Assembly (NCBI RefSeq): GCF_009796765.1
Contig: NZ_CP047023.1
Coordinates: 1,533,501-1,597,500, forward strand
From: Paraglaciecola sp. L3A3
GTDB taxonomy: Bacteria; Pseudomonadota; Gammaproteobacteria; Enterobacterales; Alteromonadaceae
Reading direction: 5' to 3'
DNA: 64,000 bases
The translations under genes and the position numbers were made by a program. The first letter of the stretch is position 1, and each line of letters begins with the position of its first letter. This document shows positions 34,765-43,831 of this stretch, in pieces. The notes under the pieces were generated by a model. That model was not told where the DNA came from and made no database searches. It was given only the letters and a program-made list of their open reading frames with translations.

Positions 34765-35718
34765 ATGGAAAATTCAATTAGCAACCAAAGCCAACTAGAG
34801 TTATCTAGAAATGCCAATGACATCAAAGGATTAGATATCCTTCGTCAAGCAGCTCAAAGCGGTGATAAAGGAGCATTAGAAGAAGCAGCTAAGCAGTTTG
34901 AAGGTATCTTTGTGCAAATGATGCTGAAGTCTATGCGTAAAGCACAAGATGTAATGGAAGATAAGGACAGTCCATTTAACTCTGATCAAGTAAAGTTTTA
35001 TCGTGACATGCATGATAAACAGCTTGCTGATGATTTGTCTCACAATGGCAGTATTGGCTTAGCCGATATTATCGTTCGACAACTAGGTCAGTTAGGCGAT
35101 GGATACATGCCAGCTGGTGTGATCCGTAACGATGGAAATTTGTCGAGTATAAATCGACAAGCTATTAAAAGTACTCAATCAGCTCAAGAAAATGTGTTGT
35201 CAGAAAAAGAAATCCAAACATTTTCATCTTTTAAATCTGCGGCCTTTACTGATGCTCAAGCTTTTGTTGAACAATTATATCCTGCAGCTCAGCAAGCTGC
35301 TGAAAAATTAGGTGTCGATCCTAAAGCTATCTTAGCTCAAGCCGCAGTAGAAACTGGTTGGGGACAATATATGATCCATACCACTGACGGTAAAAACTCA
35401 CACAATTTATTCGGTATTAAAGCTGATAAACGTTGGCAAGGTGACAGAGCAATTGTTGATACTCTAGAAGTGGACAAGGGCATAGCTAAAACACAAAAGG
35501 CGCCATTTAGAGTGTATGAAAATTTTGCTGATTCAATGAATGATTATGTAAGTTTTGTGCAGCAGAACCCACGTTATCAACAAGCTTTGAAAAATAATAA
35601 AGATCCTCAAGAATATTTTTCTGAATTGCAAAAAGCCGGCTATGCCACAGATCCTGATTATGCCAAGAAAGTCATATCAGTACTTGAAGGTGAACGTTTG
35701 CAGAGTTTATTGCCATGA
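34765..35718 (+). CDS. flgJ: Flagellar rod-cap peptidoglycan hydrolase FlgJ
   Basis: Dual-domain rod assembly protein (317 residues): an N-terminal rod-cap domain (KQFEGIFVQMMLKSMRKA ... FYRDMHDKQLADDLS, about residues 40-105) and a C-terminal glucosaminidase-family domain (about 160-315) with catalytic Glu in AAVETGWGQYMI and the NLFGIKADKRWQG and YENFADSMNDYVSF blocks. Starts 7 bp after flgI. Confidence 0.97.
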   Translation: MENSISNQSQLELSRNANDIKGLDILRQAAQSGDKGALEEAAKQFEGIFVQMMLKSMRKAQDVMEDKDSPFNSDQVKFYRDMHDKQLADDLSHNGSIGLADIIVRQLGQLGDGYMPAGVIRNDGNLSSINRQAIKSTQSAQENVLSEKEIQTFSSFKSAAFTDAQAFVEQLYPAAQQAAEKLGVDPKAILAQAAVETGWGQYMIHTTDGKNSHNLFGIKADKRWQGDRAIVDTLEVDKGIAKTQKAPFRVYENFADSMNDYVSFVQQNPRYQQALKNNKDPQEYFSELQKAGYATDPDYAKKVISVLEGERLQSLLP

Positions 35719-35754
35719 AAATAGTCCAGTTGATTGTCTATTGGGAGACTAGCC

Positions 35755-37917
35755 ATGATTGCAGATAATACAGGTACTACTCGAAACGCGAGTTTGATGT
35801 CTATTGCCACTAGTGGTGTGAATGCCAGTAATGAGTTGCTTAGAACCACAGGCCATAATATCGCGAATGTGAATACAGAAGGTTATGTACGAGAACGTAC
35901 CTCTTTCGAAAGCCAAGTCACGGGGGGGGTAGGGCAGGGCACGACTGAACGGGTTATCAATGTTTTTGCACAAAATCAGCTTAGAAGAGACACCACCCAA
36001 TTAAGTGAACACGAAAATTTTTATAATAAAACTACCATTTTAGATAATGTATTTGCCAGCGAAGCAAATAGTATCTCTAAAAGTATGAGTAGTTTTTTTG
36101 CCTCCATGCAAACGGCAAGTGATGACCCTACTAGTATTGCAGCTCGCCAATTAGTATTAGGAGAAGCAGAATCACTGATCGGCCAAATAGGCACAATTTC
36201 AGGTTTTTTAACAGAAAAAGAAAGAGAACTAAATATTGAAGTGACGGCCAATATCAATAAGGTTAATAGCTTAATTAAATCTATTGCTGAATTGAATGAA
36301 GCTGTTCGTGTTAACCAATCTAGTAATATATTTGATGAACCTGGTACCTTAAAAAACCAACGTGATAGCGCCATTCTTGAATTATCTAGTTTGTTGTCTA
36401 TAGAAGTGCGAAATGATCCTAAAGATACGGGAGGCTTGTTAGTTAATCTTAGTTCGGGTGAATCTTTGGTTTTACAAGATGGCTCAATGAACTTGTTTCA
36501 AGTGAATAACGACGCAGACCTTAATTACAAATCTTTGCAGTTAACCAGTAATGGTAAACCTACAACGTTAAACCTAAGAGAAACCAATTTAGGTGGTGCG
36601 ATAGGTGGATTATTTCGTTACAGAGATGAAGTTTTAGAAACTAGTCGCAGAGAGTTAGGTCAAGTCGCGATGGCCGTTACCGAGTCGTTAAATAATCAAA
36701 ACCGATTGGGTATGGATTATGATGGTCAACTTGGCGGAGACATATTTAAACTGCCCGATATTATTGGTTTAGAACATCCTGATAATGTGGGGGTAAATGG
36801 TACTGTCACTGGCCGCATTACCCAAGGTGAAGCTGGAAAAATTACCAGTGCTGATTACGAAGTGACAATTAATAGTGTAGCCGCTGGTGCGCCGGCAACC
36901 CTGAATGTCACTGTGGCGGCTTTGAATGCTGACGGTTCGTCTGTGCTTGATATTAATGGCACGCCTATTACTCAAACTTATCCAGCAATTGAAGCTCAAG
37001 GTGGAACATTTACCTCAGTAATTGGTGGTATCGAATTAGAATTCTCTGCTGGGGCGGCTTACACTGCTGGTGATAAGTATTTGTTACAACCCACAAAAAA
37101 TACGGCAGACAGAATAGAAGTGTCCATGACCCGTCCTGAAGATCTGGCTTTAGCTTCTCCTATCCATGTTGAACCTAGTATCAAAAATTTAGGTGATGCA
37201 GAAATTATTTCAAGTAAAGTGACTAATACCTTTATTGATAACACCTTTGCAGATAGTCGAGTGTCTGGGTTTAATGATGCTGGAGGGATCCATGGCCCCG
37301 GCTCTTCACCAACTGGAGCGGGTGGTGTTGGTGCACCCGCAGAAATATTCTTTACTGCAGAAAATGCTTATGAAGTGCGAGATAGCAGCGGCAATGTTAT
37401 TACAGAAGTAACCGGAACCACTGATTTTAATAATATGTTAGCTCAGGCTGAAATTTCTGGTACTGGACCTACCTGGCCCGCGGCTTTTAGCGCTTTAGAT
37501 AATTATCCCGGTTATGATCTATCTATTCAAGGGGTTCCTAAAGCTGGAGACAGTTTTACTATTGAATATAATATCGATGGCCTGAATGATAATAGAAATG
37601 GCTTAGTATTAGCTGATCTGCAGAATCAAAATATTATGCAGCTAAATAATAGTGGTTCAGGGCAGCCTGTTAGTTTTCATGAAGCTTATGCTAATACCGT
37701 CAGCGATATTGGCCAAAAAACTTCCAGTGCCGATATCGCAATGCAAGCGGCTGCAGCCTTAAAGTCACAATCTAAAGATTGGTTTGATTCCGTTTCTGGG
37801 GTGAGTTTAGATGAAGAGGCCGCTAACTTGGTTAGATTTCAACAATCTTATTCCGCTGCCGCTAAACTAATTGGAACGGCACAAGATTTGTTTAATACAA
37901 TATTGAATATTGTTTAA
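35755..37917 (+). CDS. flgK: Hook-associated protein FlgK (HAP1)
   Basis: Hook-filament junction protein. With ATG 35755 (GGGAGA ribosome site) the product is 720 residues and begins MIADNTGTTRNASLMSIATS; a longer frame from 35734 has TTG and is rejected. N-terminal SGVNASNELLRTTGHNIANVNTEGYVRERT and C-terminal SLDEEAANLVRFQQSYSAAAKLIGTAQDLFNTIL are typical. The central region (about 330-620) is long and Gly/Ala/Thr-rich, as usual for surface-exposed domains of marine FlgK. Confidence 0.96.
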   Translation: MIADNTGTTRNASLMSIATSGVNASNELLRTTGHNIANVNTEGYVRERTSFESQVTGGVGQGTTERVINVFAQNQLRRDTTQLSEHENFYNKTTILDNVFASEANSISKSMSSFFASMQTASDDPTSIAARQLVLGEAESLIGQIGTISGFLTEKERELNIEVTANINKVNSLIKSIAELNEAVRVNQSSNIFDEPGTLKNQRDSAILELSSLLSIEVRNDPKDTGGLLVNLSSGESLVLQDGSMNLFQVNNDADLNYKSLQLTSNGKPTTLNLRETNLGGAIGGLFRYRDEVLETSRRELGQVAMAVTESLNNQNRLGMDYDGQLGGDIFKLPDIIGLEHPDNVGVNGTVTGRITQGEAGKITSADYEVTINSVAAGAPATLNVTVAALNADGSSVLDINGTPITQTYPAIEAQGGTFTSVIGGIELEFSAGAAYTAGDKYLLQPTKNTADRIEVSMTRPEDLALASPIHVEPSIKNLGDAEIISSKVTNTFIDNTFADSRVSGFNDAGGIHGPGSSPTGAGGVGAPAEIFFTAENAYEVRDSSGNVITEVTGTTDFNNMLAQAEISGTGPTWPAAFSALDNYPGYDLSIQGVPKAGDSFTIEYNIDGLNDNRNGLVLADLQNQNIMQLNNSGSGQPVSFHEAYANTVSDIGQKTSSADIAMQAAAALKSQSKDWFDSVSGVSLDEEAANLVRFQQSYSAAAKLIGTAQDLFNTILNIV

Positions 37918-37940
37918 TAAGGTTTATTACGGGTTAAATT

Positions 37941-39164
37941 ATGCGTATTTCTACAGGACAACTTTACGATCGAAGTATTCAAGCTGTATTGGAGAATCAA
38001 GGAGATTTATCCGACATTCAGCAGCAATTGTCTTCTGGTAAAAAACTGTTGCGTCCATCAGATGATCCTGTGGGTGCATCTCAAGTTATCCGTTTAACAG
38101 AAGAAATTGACCTTATAGCTCAGTACAAAAAAAATAGTAACTTGTTAAGCAATAGTCTAGAGCAAGAAGAGACTGTACTAAAAGCTATCAGAACCGCAAC
38201 CGATAGAGCTAGAGTGCTTATGGTTCAATCTGGTAATGGAATTGTGGGTACAGAAGATCGAAAAGCGATTGGTATAGAAATTACTCAGATCAGAGACCAA
38301 ATTTTTGATTTAATGAATAGTCAAAACCCTGCAGGCGAATATATTTTTGCTGGCTTTAAATCATCAGATCCTGCATTTTCTTATAATCCTAGCTCGAGCG
38401 ATAACAAGTATACTTTTCAAGGAGATTCAGGGGCTAACAAGATTCAAATCTCAAGTACGGTTCAAGTCCAAATGAATAGTTCTGGCAAAGACGTATTCGA
38501 AGATGTATATGCTCGCTTTAAATCTACAATATCCGGCTCTGTTGGGGTCACATCAGCTCAATTGGATATCAAACAGCAGAGTACTTTTGATCAATTTCAT
38601 CAAAGCAATTATGATGCTCTAACCCCTGTTAATAATCAATTTCGAGTCACCATTTTATCTGCCACACAGGCTGAAATTAGTAATGTGGGAACAGGTGCGG
38701 TGCTAGATACAGTGGATTTTAGTAGCGGTACGCCATTATTTTTTAAAGGGCTAGAACTTAATATTGAAGGTGCACCAGGCAATACTGTAGATTTTCAACT
38801 AGAGCCACCGCAAAAACAAAATATTGCAGAAACGCTGAATAACTTTATCAATGCTCTGAATAGCGACACTATCTCTGACGGAGATTTTCAAGAAGCATTA
38901 AGTGATGTTTTATACGGTACTGATAATGCTTTGACTAAGATTGGCAACGGAATTTCCGAAATTGGTGGTAGAGGTAATATCACAGATGCGGTATATGCCT
39001 CGAATTTAGATTTAGAAATTACTCATAAAACTGCACGTTCAAACATTGAAGAAGTTGACTACGCTGAAGCTGTATCTGAATTGAGCCGCCAAGAAGCAGC
39101 GTTACAAGCAGCGCAAGCTACATTTAGTAAAGTAACCGGCACGTCACTGTTCGATTATATTTAG
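37941..39164 (+). CDS. flgL: Hook-associated protein FlgL (HAP3)
   Basis: Junction protein, 407 residues. It starts MRISTGQLYDRSIQAVLENQGDLSDIQQQLSSGKKLLRPSDDPVGA and ends with EVDYAEAVSELSRQEAALQAAQATFSKVTGTSLFDYI, both conserved in FlgL. 23 bp after flgK; last gene of the flgF-L operon. Confidence 0.97.
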   Translation: MRISTGQLYDRSIQAVLENQGDLSDIQQQLSSGKKLLRPSDDPVGASQVIRLTEEIDLIAQYKKNSNLLSNSLEQEETVLKAIRTATDRARVLMVQSGNGIVGTEDRKAIGIEITQIRDQIFDLMNSQNPAGEYIFAGFKSSDPAFSYNPSSSDNKYTFQGDSGANKIQISSTVQVQMNSSGKDVFEDVYARFKSTISGSVGVTSAQLDIKQQSTFDQFHQSNYDALTPVNNQFRVTILSATQAEISNVGTGAVLDTVDFSSGTPLFFKGLELNIEGAPGNTVDFQLEPPQKQNIAETLNNFINALNSDTISDGDFQEALSDVLYGTDNALTKIGNGISEIGGRGNITDAVYASNLDLEITHKTARSNIEEVDYAEAVSELSRQEAALQAAQATFSKVTGTSLFDYI

Positions 39165-39285
39165 ATAAAACGAATTTGTTTTTTTGAAAAGCATGGCTGC
39201 GCCACTTATGTGCTGCGCTTATTGATGTGCTGCGCACACTAGAGCGCTATAGCATTCACTTCGTTCACAATGCATGCGCTTCGCT

Positions 39286-39330
39286 TATCGTCATCTCGAT
39301 AACTGCGTCCTGCGTTATTCTACCTTCCGC
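39286..39330 (+). repeat. Direct repeat, family C copy 1
   Basis: CGTCATCTCGATAACTGCG followed by TCCTGCGTTATTCTACCTTC; matched at 39702-39744 with three differences or fewer by eye. Confidence 0.7.
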
Positions 39331-39701
39331 CATCCTTGGCGGTCGCATGACGTTTTTCAAGCCTCATCCATGAGGCCTGACTGACTTATGTTATGAAATA
39401 CTTCCCTATATTTCACCCTTCGGGCCGCACTAAAGTGCGTTCTAAATTTATCCATTAAATTTAGTCAACAGCTAAGAAAAGTAAGCAAAAGAAGCCGGTC
39501 TCCAACAAAGCTCTTACCCTATTTTTTATAAACTCAAAAGGCCGTGCTGATTTGTTCCCGACAAAGCACCACTTAATTGGCTATCCTTGCCAATTATCCA
39601 TTTGAGTTTGTAATAAAAAATAGCGAGCTTTGAGTCGCGACAAAGTCAAAAGCATCGGCTTCTCCACTTAAGTGCTGCGCGCATTTTATTCGCTACGCTC
39701 A

Positions 39702-39744
39702 CCGTCATCTCGATAACTGCGTCCTGCGTTTTTCTATCTTCCGC
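39702..39744 (+). repeat. Direct repeat, family C copy 2
   Basis: Same core as 39286-39330, preceded by a similar GCTACGCTCA / GCTTCGCTTA word, about 415 bp downstream. Confidence 0.7.
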
Positions 39745-39943
39745 TGTCCCAAACAGTCAGTCATTCCGGAGCGCTTTTTAGCCGAAATCCATGGTTAAGT
39801 AAAATTTAAAGCCGAAAAACTCTATCTGTTGTAATAACTTACGCTCTATGCTTAAAATATGTGAAATCTAAATATGGTAAAAGCGTGTATCTAAACACTG
39901 GCTTTTTGGTTTGTTACTTTTGTTAGCTACTCACGGGGTGTGT

Positions 39944-40258
39944 ATGAATGAATTATTACTGCTTGCACTGTTAACCACAATCACAGGAGCTTTACCTTTA
40001 ATTTTTGTTGGCTATCAAATTGCTGTCAATAACAAAAATCATTGGATAAATGGTGTTGATCAATCGACATTATCAAATCCCGAAGGTTTTGCTAAATTCG
40101 TTGGGCACAGCATAACAATAACTGGTGTGCTAATTTCTGTGGTTTCTCTGCTACTTTATATGCAAGTTATTAATTATATTGGTTTTGCTATTGCACTAAC
40201 AATGGTGTCAATTTTGCCGTTACCTTGTTTTTTTAAAGCGAAGAAAAAATACGCATAA
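39944..40258 (+). CDS. Small membrane protein (two to three TM segments)
   Basis: A 104-residue product with hydrophobic helices at about residues 4-24, 54-72 and 74-92 and a soluble loop NKNHWINGVDQSTLSNPEGFAKFVGHS. It resembles small DUF3784-type membrane proteins in layout; the match is only by pattern. ATG 39944 is chosen because it has GGGGTGTGT upstream; the frame opens at 39911. Not part of known flagellar sets. Confidence 0.65.
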   Translation: MNELLLLALLTTITGALPLIFVGYQIAVNNKNHWINGVDQSTLSNPEGFAKFVGHSITITGVLISVVSLLLYMQVINYIGFAIALTMVSILPLPCFFKAKKKYA

Positions 40259-40337
40259 AGCAAGATCTTCGTCTTTGGCTTTTTCTCGAATCTCGTGGCT
40301 CGCTGCTTTCTAGCTGATTTAATCTGCTTCTCTTCTT

Positions 40338-40402
40338 TTGTAGGTCGTCCATTTATGGCGTCTTTTGTTTAATATTTGATGGGCTAAAGCCACGACTTAC
40401 AA
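40338..40402. repeat. REPIN-like doublet
   Basis: Begins TTGTAGGTCGTCCATTTATG and ends GGGCTAAAGCCACGACTTACA: the same inverted pair as 10086-10148, with one change in the right arm. Confidence 0.75.
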
Positions 40403-40534
40403 TAGCTTTAAGTCACCGGATCCCGGCTAAAAAGACTGCTGGGAAGACAACTTTTTAAGCTGTGATATAACATTAAACCTCCGTGAACTCTCTGCTCTGT
40501 GGTTCAATTTCTTTTGTTTTTGCTCGAATCTTCA

Positions 40535-40822
40535 CTAATCTATTCGTTTCATGGCAAGTTTATATACATCACCTTTATTACGTTTGCCTACAGAGATGAC
40601 AGTGACAGTCACCACTTCATCATTGACCTGGTAGACTAGTCGATAACCGGCTTGTCTGAGTTTGATCTTGTATAATTCGTTACCACCCGAAAGTTTTGCA
40701 CTTTCAATACGAGGATTGCTCAACACTTCTGCTAGTTTTTTCTTAAATTGCGACTGAATGGTTGCACCCAGTTTTTTCCATTCCTTAAGGGCCGACTTTT
40801 TAAACGCTAACTCATAAGTCAT
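40535..40822 (-). CDS. RelE/ParE-type toxin
   Basis: Type II toxin of the RelE/StbE group, 95 residues, predicted ribosome-dependent mRNA nuclease. The pattern is typical: MTYELAFKKSALKEWKKLG at the start, then NELYKIKLRQAGYRLVYQVNDEVVTVTVISVGKRNKGDVYKLA with the conserved basic residues. Its start overlaps the end of the antitoxin gene by 11 bp, as in coupled modules. Confidence 0.92.
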   Translation of the reverse strand: MTYELAFKKSALKEWKKLGATIQSQFKKKLAEVLSNPRIESAKLSGGNELYKIKLRQAGYRLVYQVNDEVVTVTVISVGKRNKGDVYKLAMKRID

Positions 40823-41060
40823 TTAAGCTAACCTTAACGTTAGCCTCATTTTTTCTTTGTTCAACAATTGCTAATAATTCTAGATCTTCAATATGATCCA
40901 TCATGAGTTCATAGGTTTCGGCAGGTATACAATAAAATGCAGGTTCATTTCTATTTAACACGGCAATTGCTTCACCATGAGCACTTAACGCGACCTTCAT
41001 TGGGTTTGCTTTAAGTTCGCTAATACTTGCTGCAGTTTCAGTCAATATTCGAGTTGTCAT
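40812..41060 (-). CDS. Phd/YefM (StbD)-type antitoxin
   Basis: An 82-residue antitoxin with the Phd/YefM N-terminal DNA-binding fold (AASISELKANPMKVALSAHGEAIAVLNRNEPAFYCIPAETYELM) and an acidic, helical toxin-binding C-terminus. First gene of the module and probable autorepressor. Stable maintenance role is inferred from the family. Confidence 0.92.
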   Translation of the reverse strand: MTTRILTETAASISELKANPMKVALSAHGEAIAVLNRNEPAFYCIPAETYELMMDHIEDLELLAIVEQRKNEANVKVSLNDL

Positions 41061-41384
41061 ACTATTGTTAGTACTTTTAAGTAGTCGTTAATTAGGTCTT
41101 AGTATAAGCCCCAAAACTTAACAAGGCAATTAAAACGGACACAAAATAACAGGCAACTTTCGCTTCACTTATTAGTTTAGCCTGCTTTTATCTTTACCTT
41201 TGTGCAGCGCAGCTTCTGTGATGAATTGCTTTTTTCTTTAGATTTTAACATTTATGCGCTTTTCTCTGTGACAAGCTTTTGCCTTTGTCTCGTATCTCGA
41301 ATCTAGTATAACTCGCTACTTCATTTGTTTTTTCACTGCTTTACGCTGCTAAGTCTGCTCCACTCTGCTGCAATCTGCTTCTCT
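41061..41384. other. Gap upstream of the toxin-antitoxin pair
   Basis: About 320 bp. The antitoxin promoter should be at the left; GCTTTT/CTGCTT-rich low-complexity words fill the rest. No gene or terminator recognised. Confidence 0.4.
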
Positions 41385-42332
41385 TCAGTCTGCCTTTAAT
41401 AAAGTTTGAAGGTTGATTTCTGCTAGATACACATTGGTTTCTCGACTTTCATGAGATGAATAGTAGCTTACGTACAGCAGTTCATCTTTTATCACTAATC
41501 CTGGGTAGCTGTTGTCGCCGGCAGAGGGCAGGGTCGTGAGTAATTTTAGCTTGCCACTTGTTAATTCTAACGACAATATTCCAGTCACCAATTTTCGGCC
41601 TTGTGCAATTCTTCCTGCTACTAAGGCTAGATCATCTTTAATCTGCAACATGACGGGGCCGCCAATATAGGCTTTAAGATCGATCCATTTCCATTGTTTG
41701 TAAGGGTAATGGCTATAGCCTAGTTGGGCTGAGTAAGTGTCTGCATCTCGCCTGACTAATGCGTAGGCTATATTGTTTTGAAAAATAATCGCGCTTTCGT
41801 TGGGGTAACCCTTATTGTGTTTGGTTAAACTCAAAACATTCGCTTGGTGTAGGTGAAAACTTCTTCTTGGATCGCCTTTATAAAAATGAAGGGCATTGGC
41901 TTTACGATTGTAAGCCAAGCCATAAGCAATATCTTTATGCCAGGTTAAGCGCCATAACCACCAACCTTTATCAGCAAATTCTGTGCTTGAAGTCCAACTC
42001 TTTCCACTTTGCGACAGCCAACATAGATTACGGGTAGAAACGGTCTGATTATTCTTATTTGTCAGCCTTGCATAAACCGTGAGTAATAATTGGCCTTGTG
42101 CAGTCACACTGAGTTTTGGATCCCTAAGATCAGTATTGGCTAAAGTTATTTTAGTATCAAAGAGTGTCTCACCAGAAAAGTTCAAAGCAATAATTCGAAT
42201 GCTGCCATCTCGACTAATATGATCTTTTGCTTCCCTAAAACAACAAAATAATAGCTGTTGGTACTCACATAAATCTGTAAAAGCATTGTGATTTGCTTTG
42301 TTTGCTACTTTTTTTAACCAATTAATGCACAT
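41385..42332 (-). CDS. Predicted beta-propeller protein (sialidase-like fold), cytosolic
   Basis: A 315-residue protein without signal peptide. Repeating units of about 45-50 residues with strand-turn-strand patterns (DPKLSVTAQGQLLLTVYAR, WWLWRLTWHKDIAYGLAY, YPNESAIIFQNNIAYALVRRD, YPGLVIKDELLYVSYYSSHE) suggest a six-bladed propeller like the sialidase/exo-glycosidase superfamily. The absence of the sialidase Asp-box is notable, so catalysis is not claimed. Lies between the toxin-antitoxin pair and the flagellins; a link with nonulosonic acids is only a guess. Confidence 0.75.
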   Translation of the reverse strand: MCINWLKKVANKANHNAFTDLCEYQQLLFCCFREAKDHISRDGSIRIIALNFSGETLFDTKITLANTDLRDPKLSVTAQGQLLLTVYARLTNKNNQTVSTRNLCWLSQSGKSWTSSTEFADKGWWLWRLTWHKDIAYGLAYNRKANALHFYKGDPRRSFHLHQANVLSLTKHNKGYPNESAIIFQNNIAYALVRRDADTYSAQLGYSHYPYKQWKWIDLKAYIGGPVMLQIKDDLALVAGRIAQGRKLVTGILSLELTSGKLKLLTTLPSAGDNSYPGLVIKDELLYVSYYSSHESRETNVYLAEINLQTLLKAD

Positions 42333-42436
42333 TTTTTGATCTTTTTTTAGTTTGATAACTTATTGAAACTCAAGTGAATAATATATGCAAAGGTGGCAAA
42401 AAGCTGCCGCTTTGAATAAATAAAGGCAAATATTGT

Positions 42437-42463
42437 TAAAGGGATTTTTAAATAGGTCGATAA
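42437..42463 (+). promoter_or_regulatory. Sigma-28 promoter of flagellin 1
   Basis: TAAA (42437-42440), 15 bp, GTCGATAA (42456-42463): identical boxes and spacing to the flgM and flagellin 4 promoters. It gives a leader of about 120 nt. Confidence 0.8.
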
Positions 42464-42590
42464 AATTTCTGAGAGAGCCAGTAGTAATAATTTTAAAATA
42501 TCAAAATTATTACTCTATTAGTGTTATTTAACCAACCGAATTGTTTTCGGTCGCCAGCATCGCCTGGACTGAGAGTGTAGGAGAAAAACC

Positions 42591-43415
42591 ATGGGTTTAT
42601 ACGTAAACACCAATGTATCATCGTTGAACGCGCAGCGTCAGTTGTTCGATTCGGCACAATCATTAAATACTTCTTTTGAACGTTTGTCTTCAGGTTTCCG
42701 TATTAACCGTGCGGCTGATGATGCTGCTGGTTTGCAGATCACTGACAGATTAACTACTCAAGTACAAGGCTTAAACCAAGCCGCTCGTAATGCAAACGAT
42801 GCTATTTCGTTAACGCAAACTGCTGAAGGTGCGTTAGGCGAGGTAACTAATTCGTTACAACGTATACGTACACTAGCTGTACAATCACAAAATGGTATCA
42901 ACTCTTCTGCAGACCGTGCGGCCTTGCAGAAAGAAGTGACAGCCCTTAAAAATGAAATAAGCCGAATAGCAACTGATTCACAATTTGGTGACTTAGATAT
43001 TCTACAAGGTGATTTTTCTTCTAAATTCTTAGTGGGTGCTAATGGTGGTCAAAATATTAGTGTTAACCTATCTAGAACTGATGGCTATGGAGCCAAGGGG
43101 CTAGGCGTTGCAGAAACATCAGTAGCTACTGTTGCGGATGCATCTGCAGCGTTGACAGCAGTTACCGCCGCTATATCAACAGTGGGTGGTGTACGAGCTG
43201 ATTTAGGTGCTTTACAGAATAGATTCCAATCTACTATTCGTAACTTAACTAATATTTCAGAAAACGTATCTGGCGCACGTTCACGTATCAGAGATACTGA
43301 CTTTGCATCAGAAACAGCTGAATTAACTCGTAACCAGATTATTCAGCAAGCAAGTTTGACTGTACTAAGTCAAGCGAATCAACGTCCACAAGCGGCTCTA
43401 TCTTTATTGGGTTAA
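42591..43415 (+). CDS. Flagellin 1
   Basis: Flagellar filament protein of 274 residues: conserved N-terminal D0/D1 ([19 protein letters not shown] ... [21 protein letters not shown]) and C-terminal D0 ([35 protein letters not shown]), with only a short variable centre (about residues 150-190). It belongs to the type shared with flagellin 4 ([14 protein letters not shown]). ATG has a TAGGAG ribosome site, and the leader holds the word GGACTGAGAGTGTAG that recurs near 46366 and 46584. Confidence 0.97.
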   Translation: MGLYVNTNVSSLNAQRQLFDSAQSLNTSFERLSSGFRINRAADDAAGLQITDRLTTQVQGLNQAARNANDAISLTQTAEGALGEVTNSLQRIRTLAVQSQNGINSSADRAALQKEVTALKNEISRIATDSQFGDLDILQGDFSSKFLVGANGGQNISVNLSRTDGYGAKGLGVAETSVATVADASAALTAVTAAISTVGGVRADLGALQNRFQSTIRNLTNISENVSGARSRIRDTDFASETAELTRNQIIQQASLTVLSQANQRPQAALSLLG

Positions 43416-43570
43416 TGAATCTCTAGCGAATATTTTTTGAATATTCGCTTCTCGTTACCCCAGGTTTCGAGATATTCACTTGCTTTAGGCATGTAGGCTA
43501 GGAGGTAGTGAATCCAATTAATGTATTGAGCAGGTGAGTATTTCGCTCACACTCTCTTTCAAAAGAGCCC

Positions 43571-43602
43571 AAAACCGGATTAATTTCCGGTTTTATTTTT
43601 TC
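43571..43602 (+). terminator. Intrinsic terminator of flagellin 1
   Basis: AAAACCGG (43571-43578) and CCGGTTTT (43587-43594) with an 8-nt loop, then ATTTTTT. Confidence 0.92.
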
Positions 43603-43650
43603 TTAACTAATTGATTATCAAAGACTTTAAAAATTAGTGATATTTATCAC

Positions 43651-43678
43651 TAAAGAATTTCTGCTGTCCGCACGATAA
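43651..43678 (+). promoter_or_regulatory. Sigma-28-like promoter of flagellin 2
   Basis: TAAA (43651-43654), 16 bp, CACGATAA (43671-43678). One base more spacing and an A in place of T in the -10 box, so probably weaker than those of flagellins 1 and 4. Confidence 0.55.
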
Positions 43679-43831
43679 ATGTACATAGACGTTACGCAAC
43701 TCATAAAAATAACAAGCGAACGACTAAACAGAGATCGCATAATAATAAAAGCAAGATCCTGTTACCGCAGAGGCAACTAATAATAAAAATAGCCCAGCGG
43801 ATATATTTACCAAATCGTTAGGAGAAAGAAA

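Larger units (their letters stand above)
39165..39943. other. Repeat-rich gap after flgL
   Basis: About 780 bp without a gene. It contains two copies of a 44-bp direct repeat (39286-39330 and 39702-39744) and many short GTGCTGCGC words. No clear terminator of the flgF-L operon is seen near 39165. Confidence 0.5.

Noticed and set aside
35734..35754. Longer FlgK start at 35734
   Set aside because: It would use TTG before the strong GGGAGA ribosome site; ATG 35755 gives the expected N-terminus.
39286..39744. CTCGATAA in family C repeats as sigma-28 promoters
   Set aside because: No TAAA element lies 15-16 bp upstream in either copy, and no gene follows closely.
41385..42332. Calling the beta-propeller protein a sialidase
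   Set aside because: The propeller pattern is visible, but no Asp-box or catalytic Arg triad was identified, so enzyme function is not claimed.
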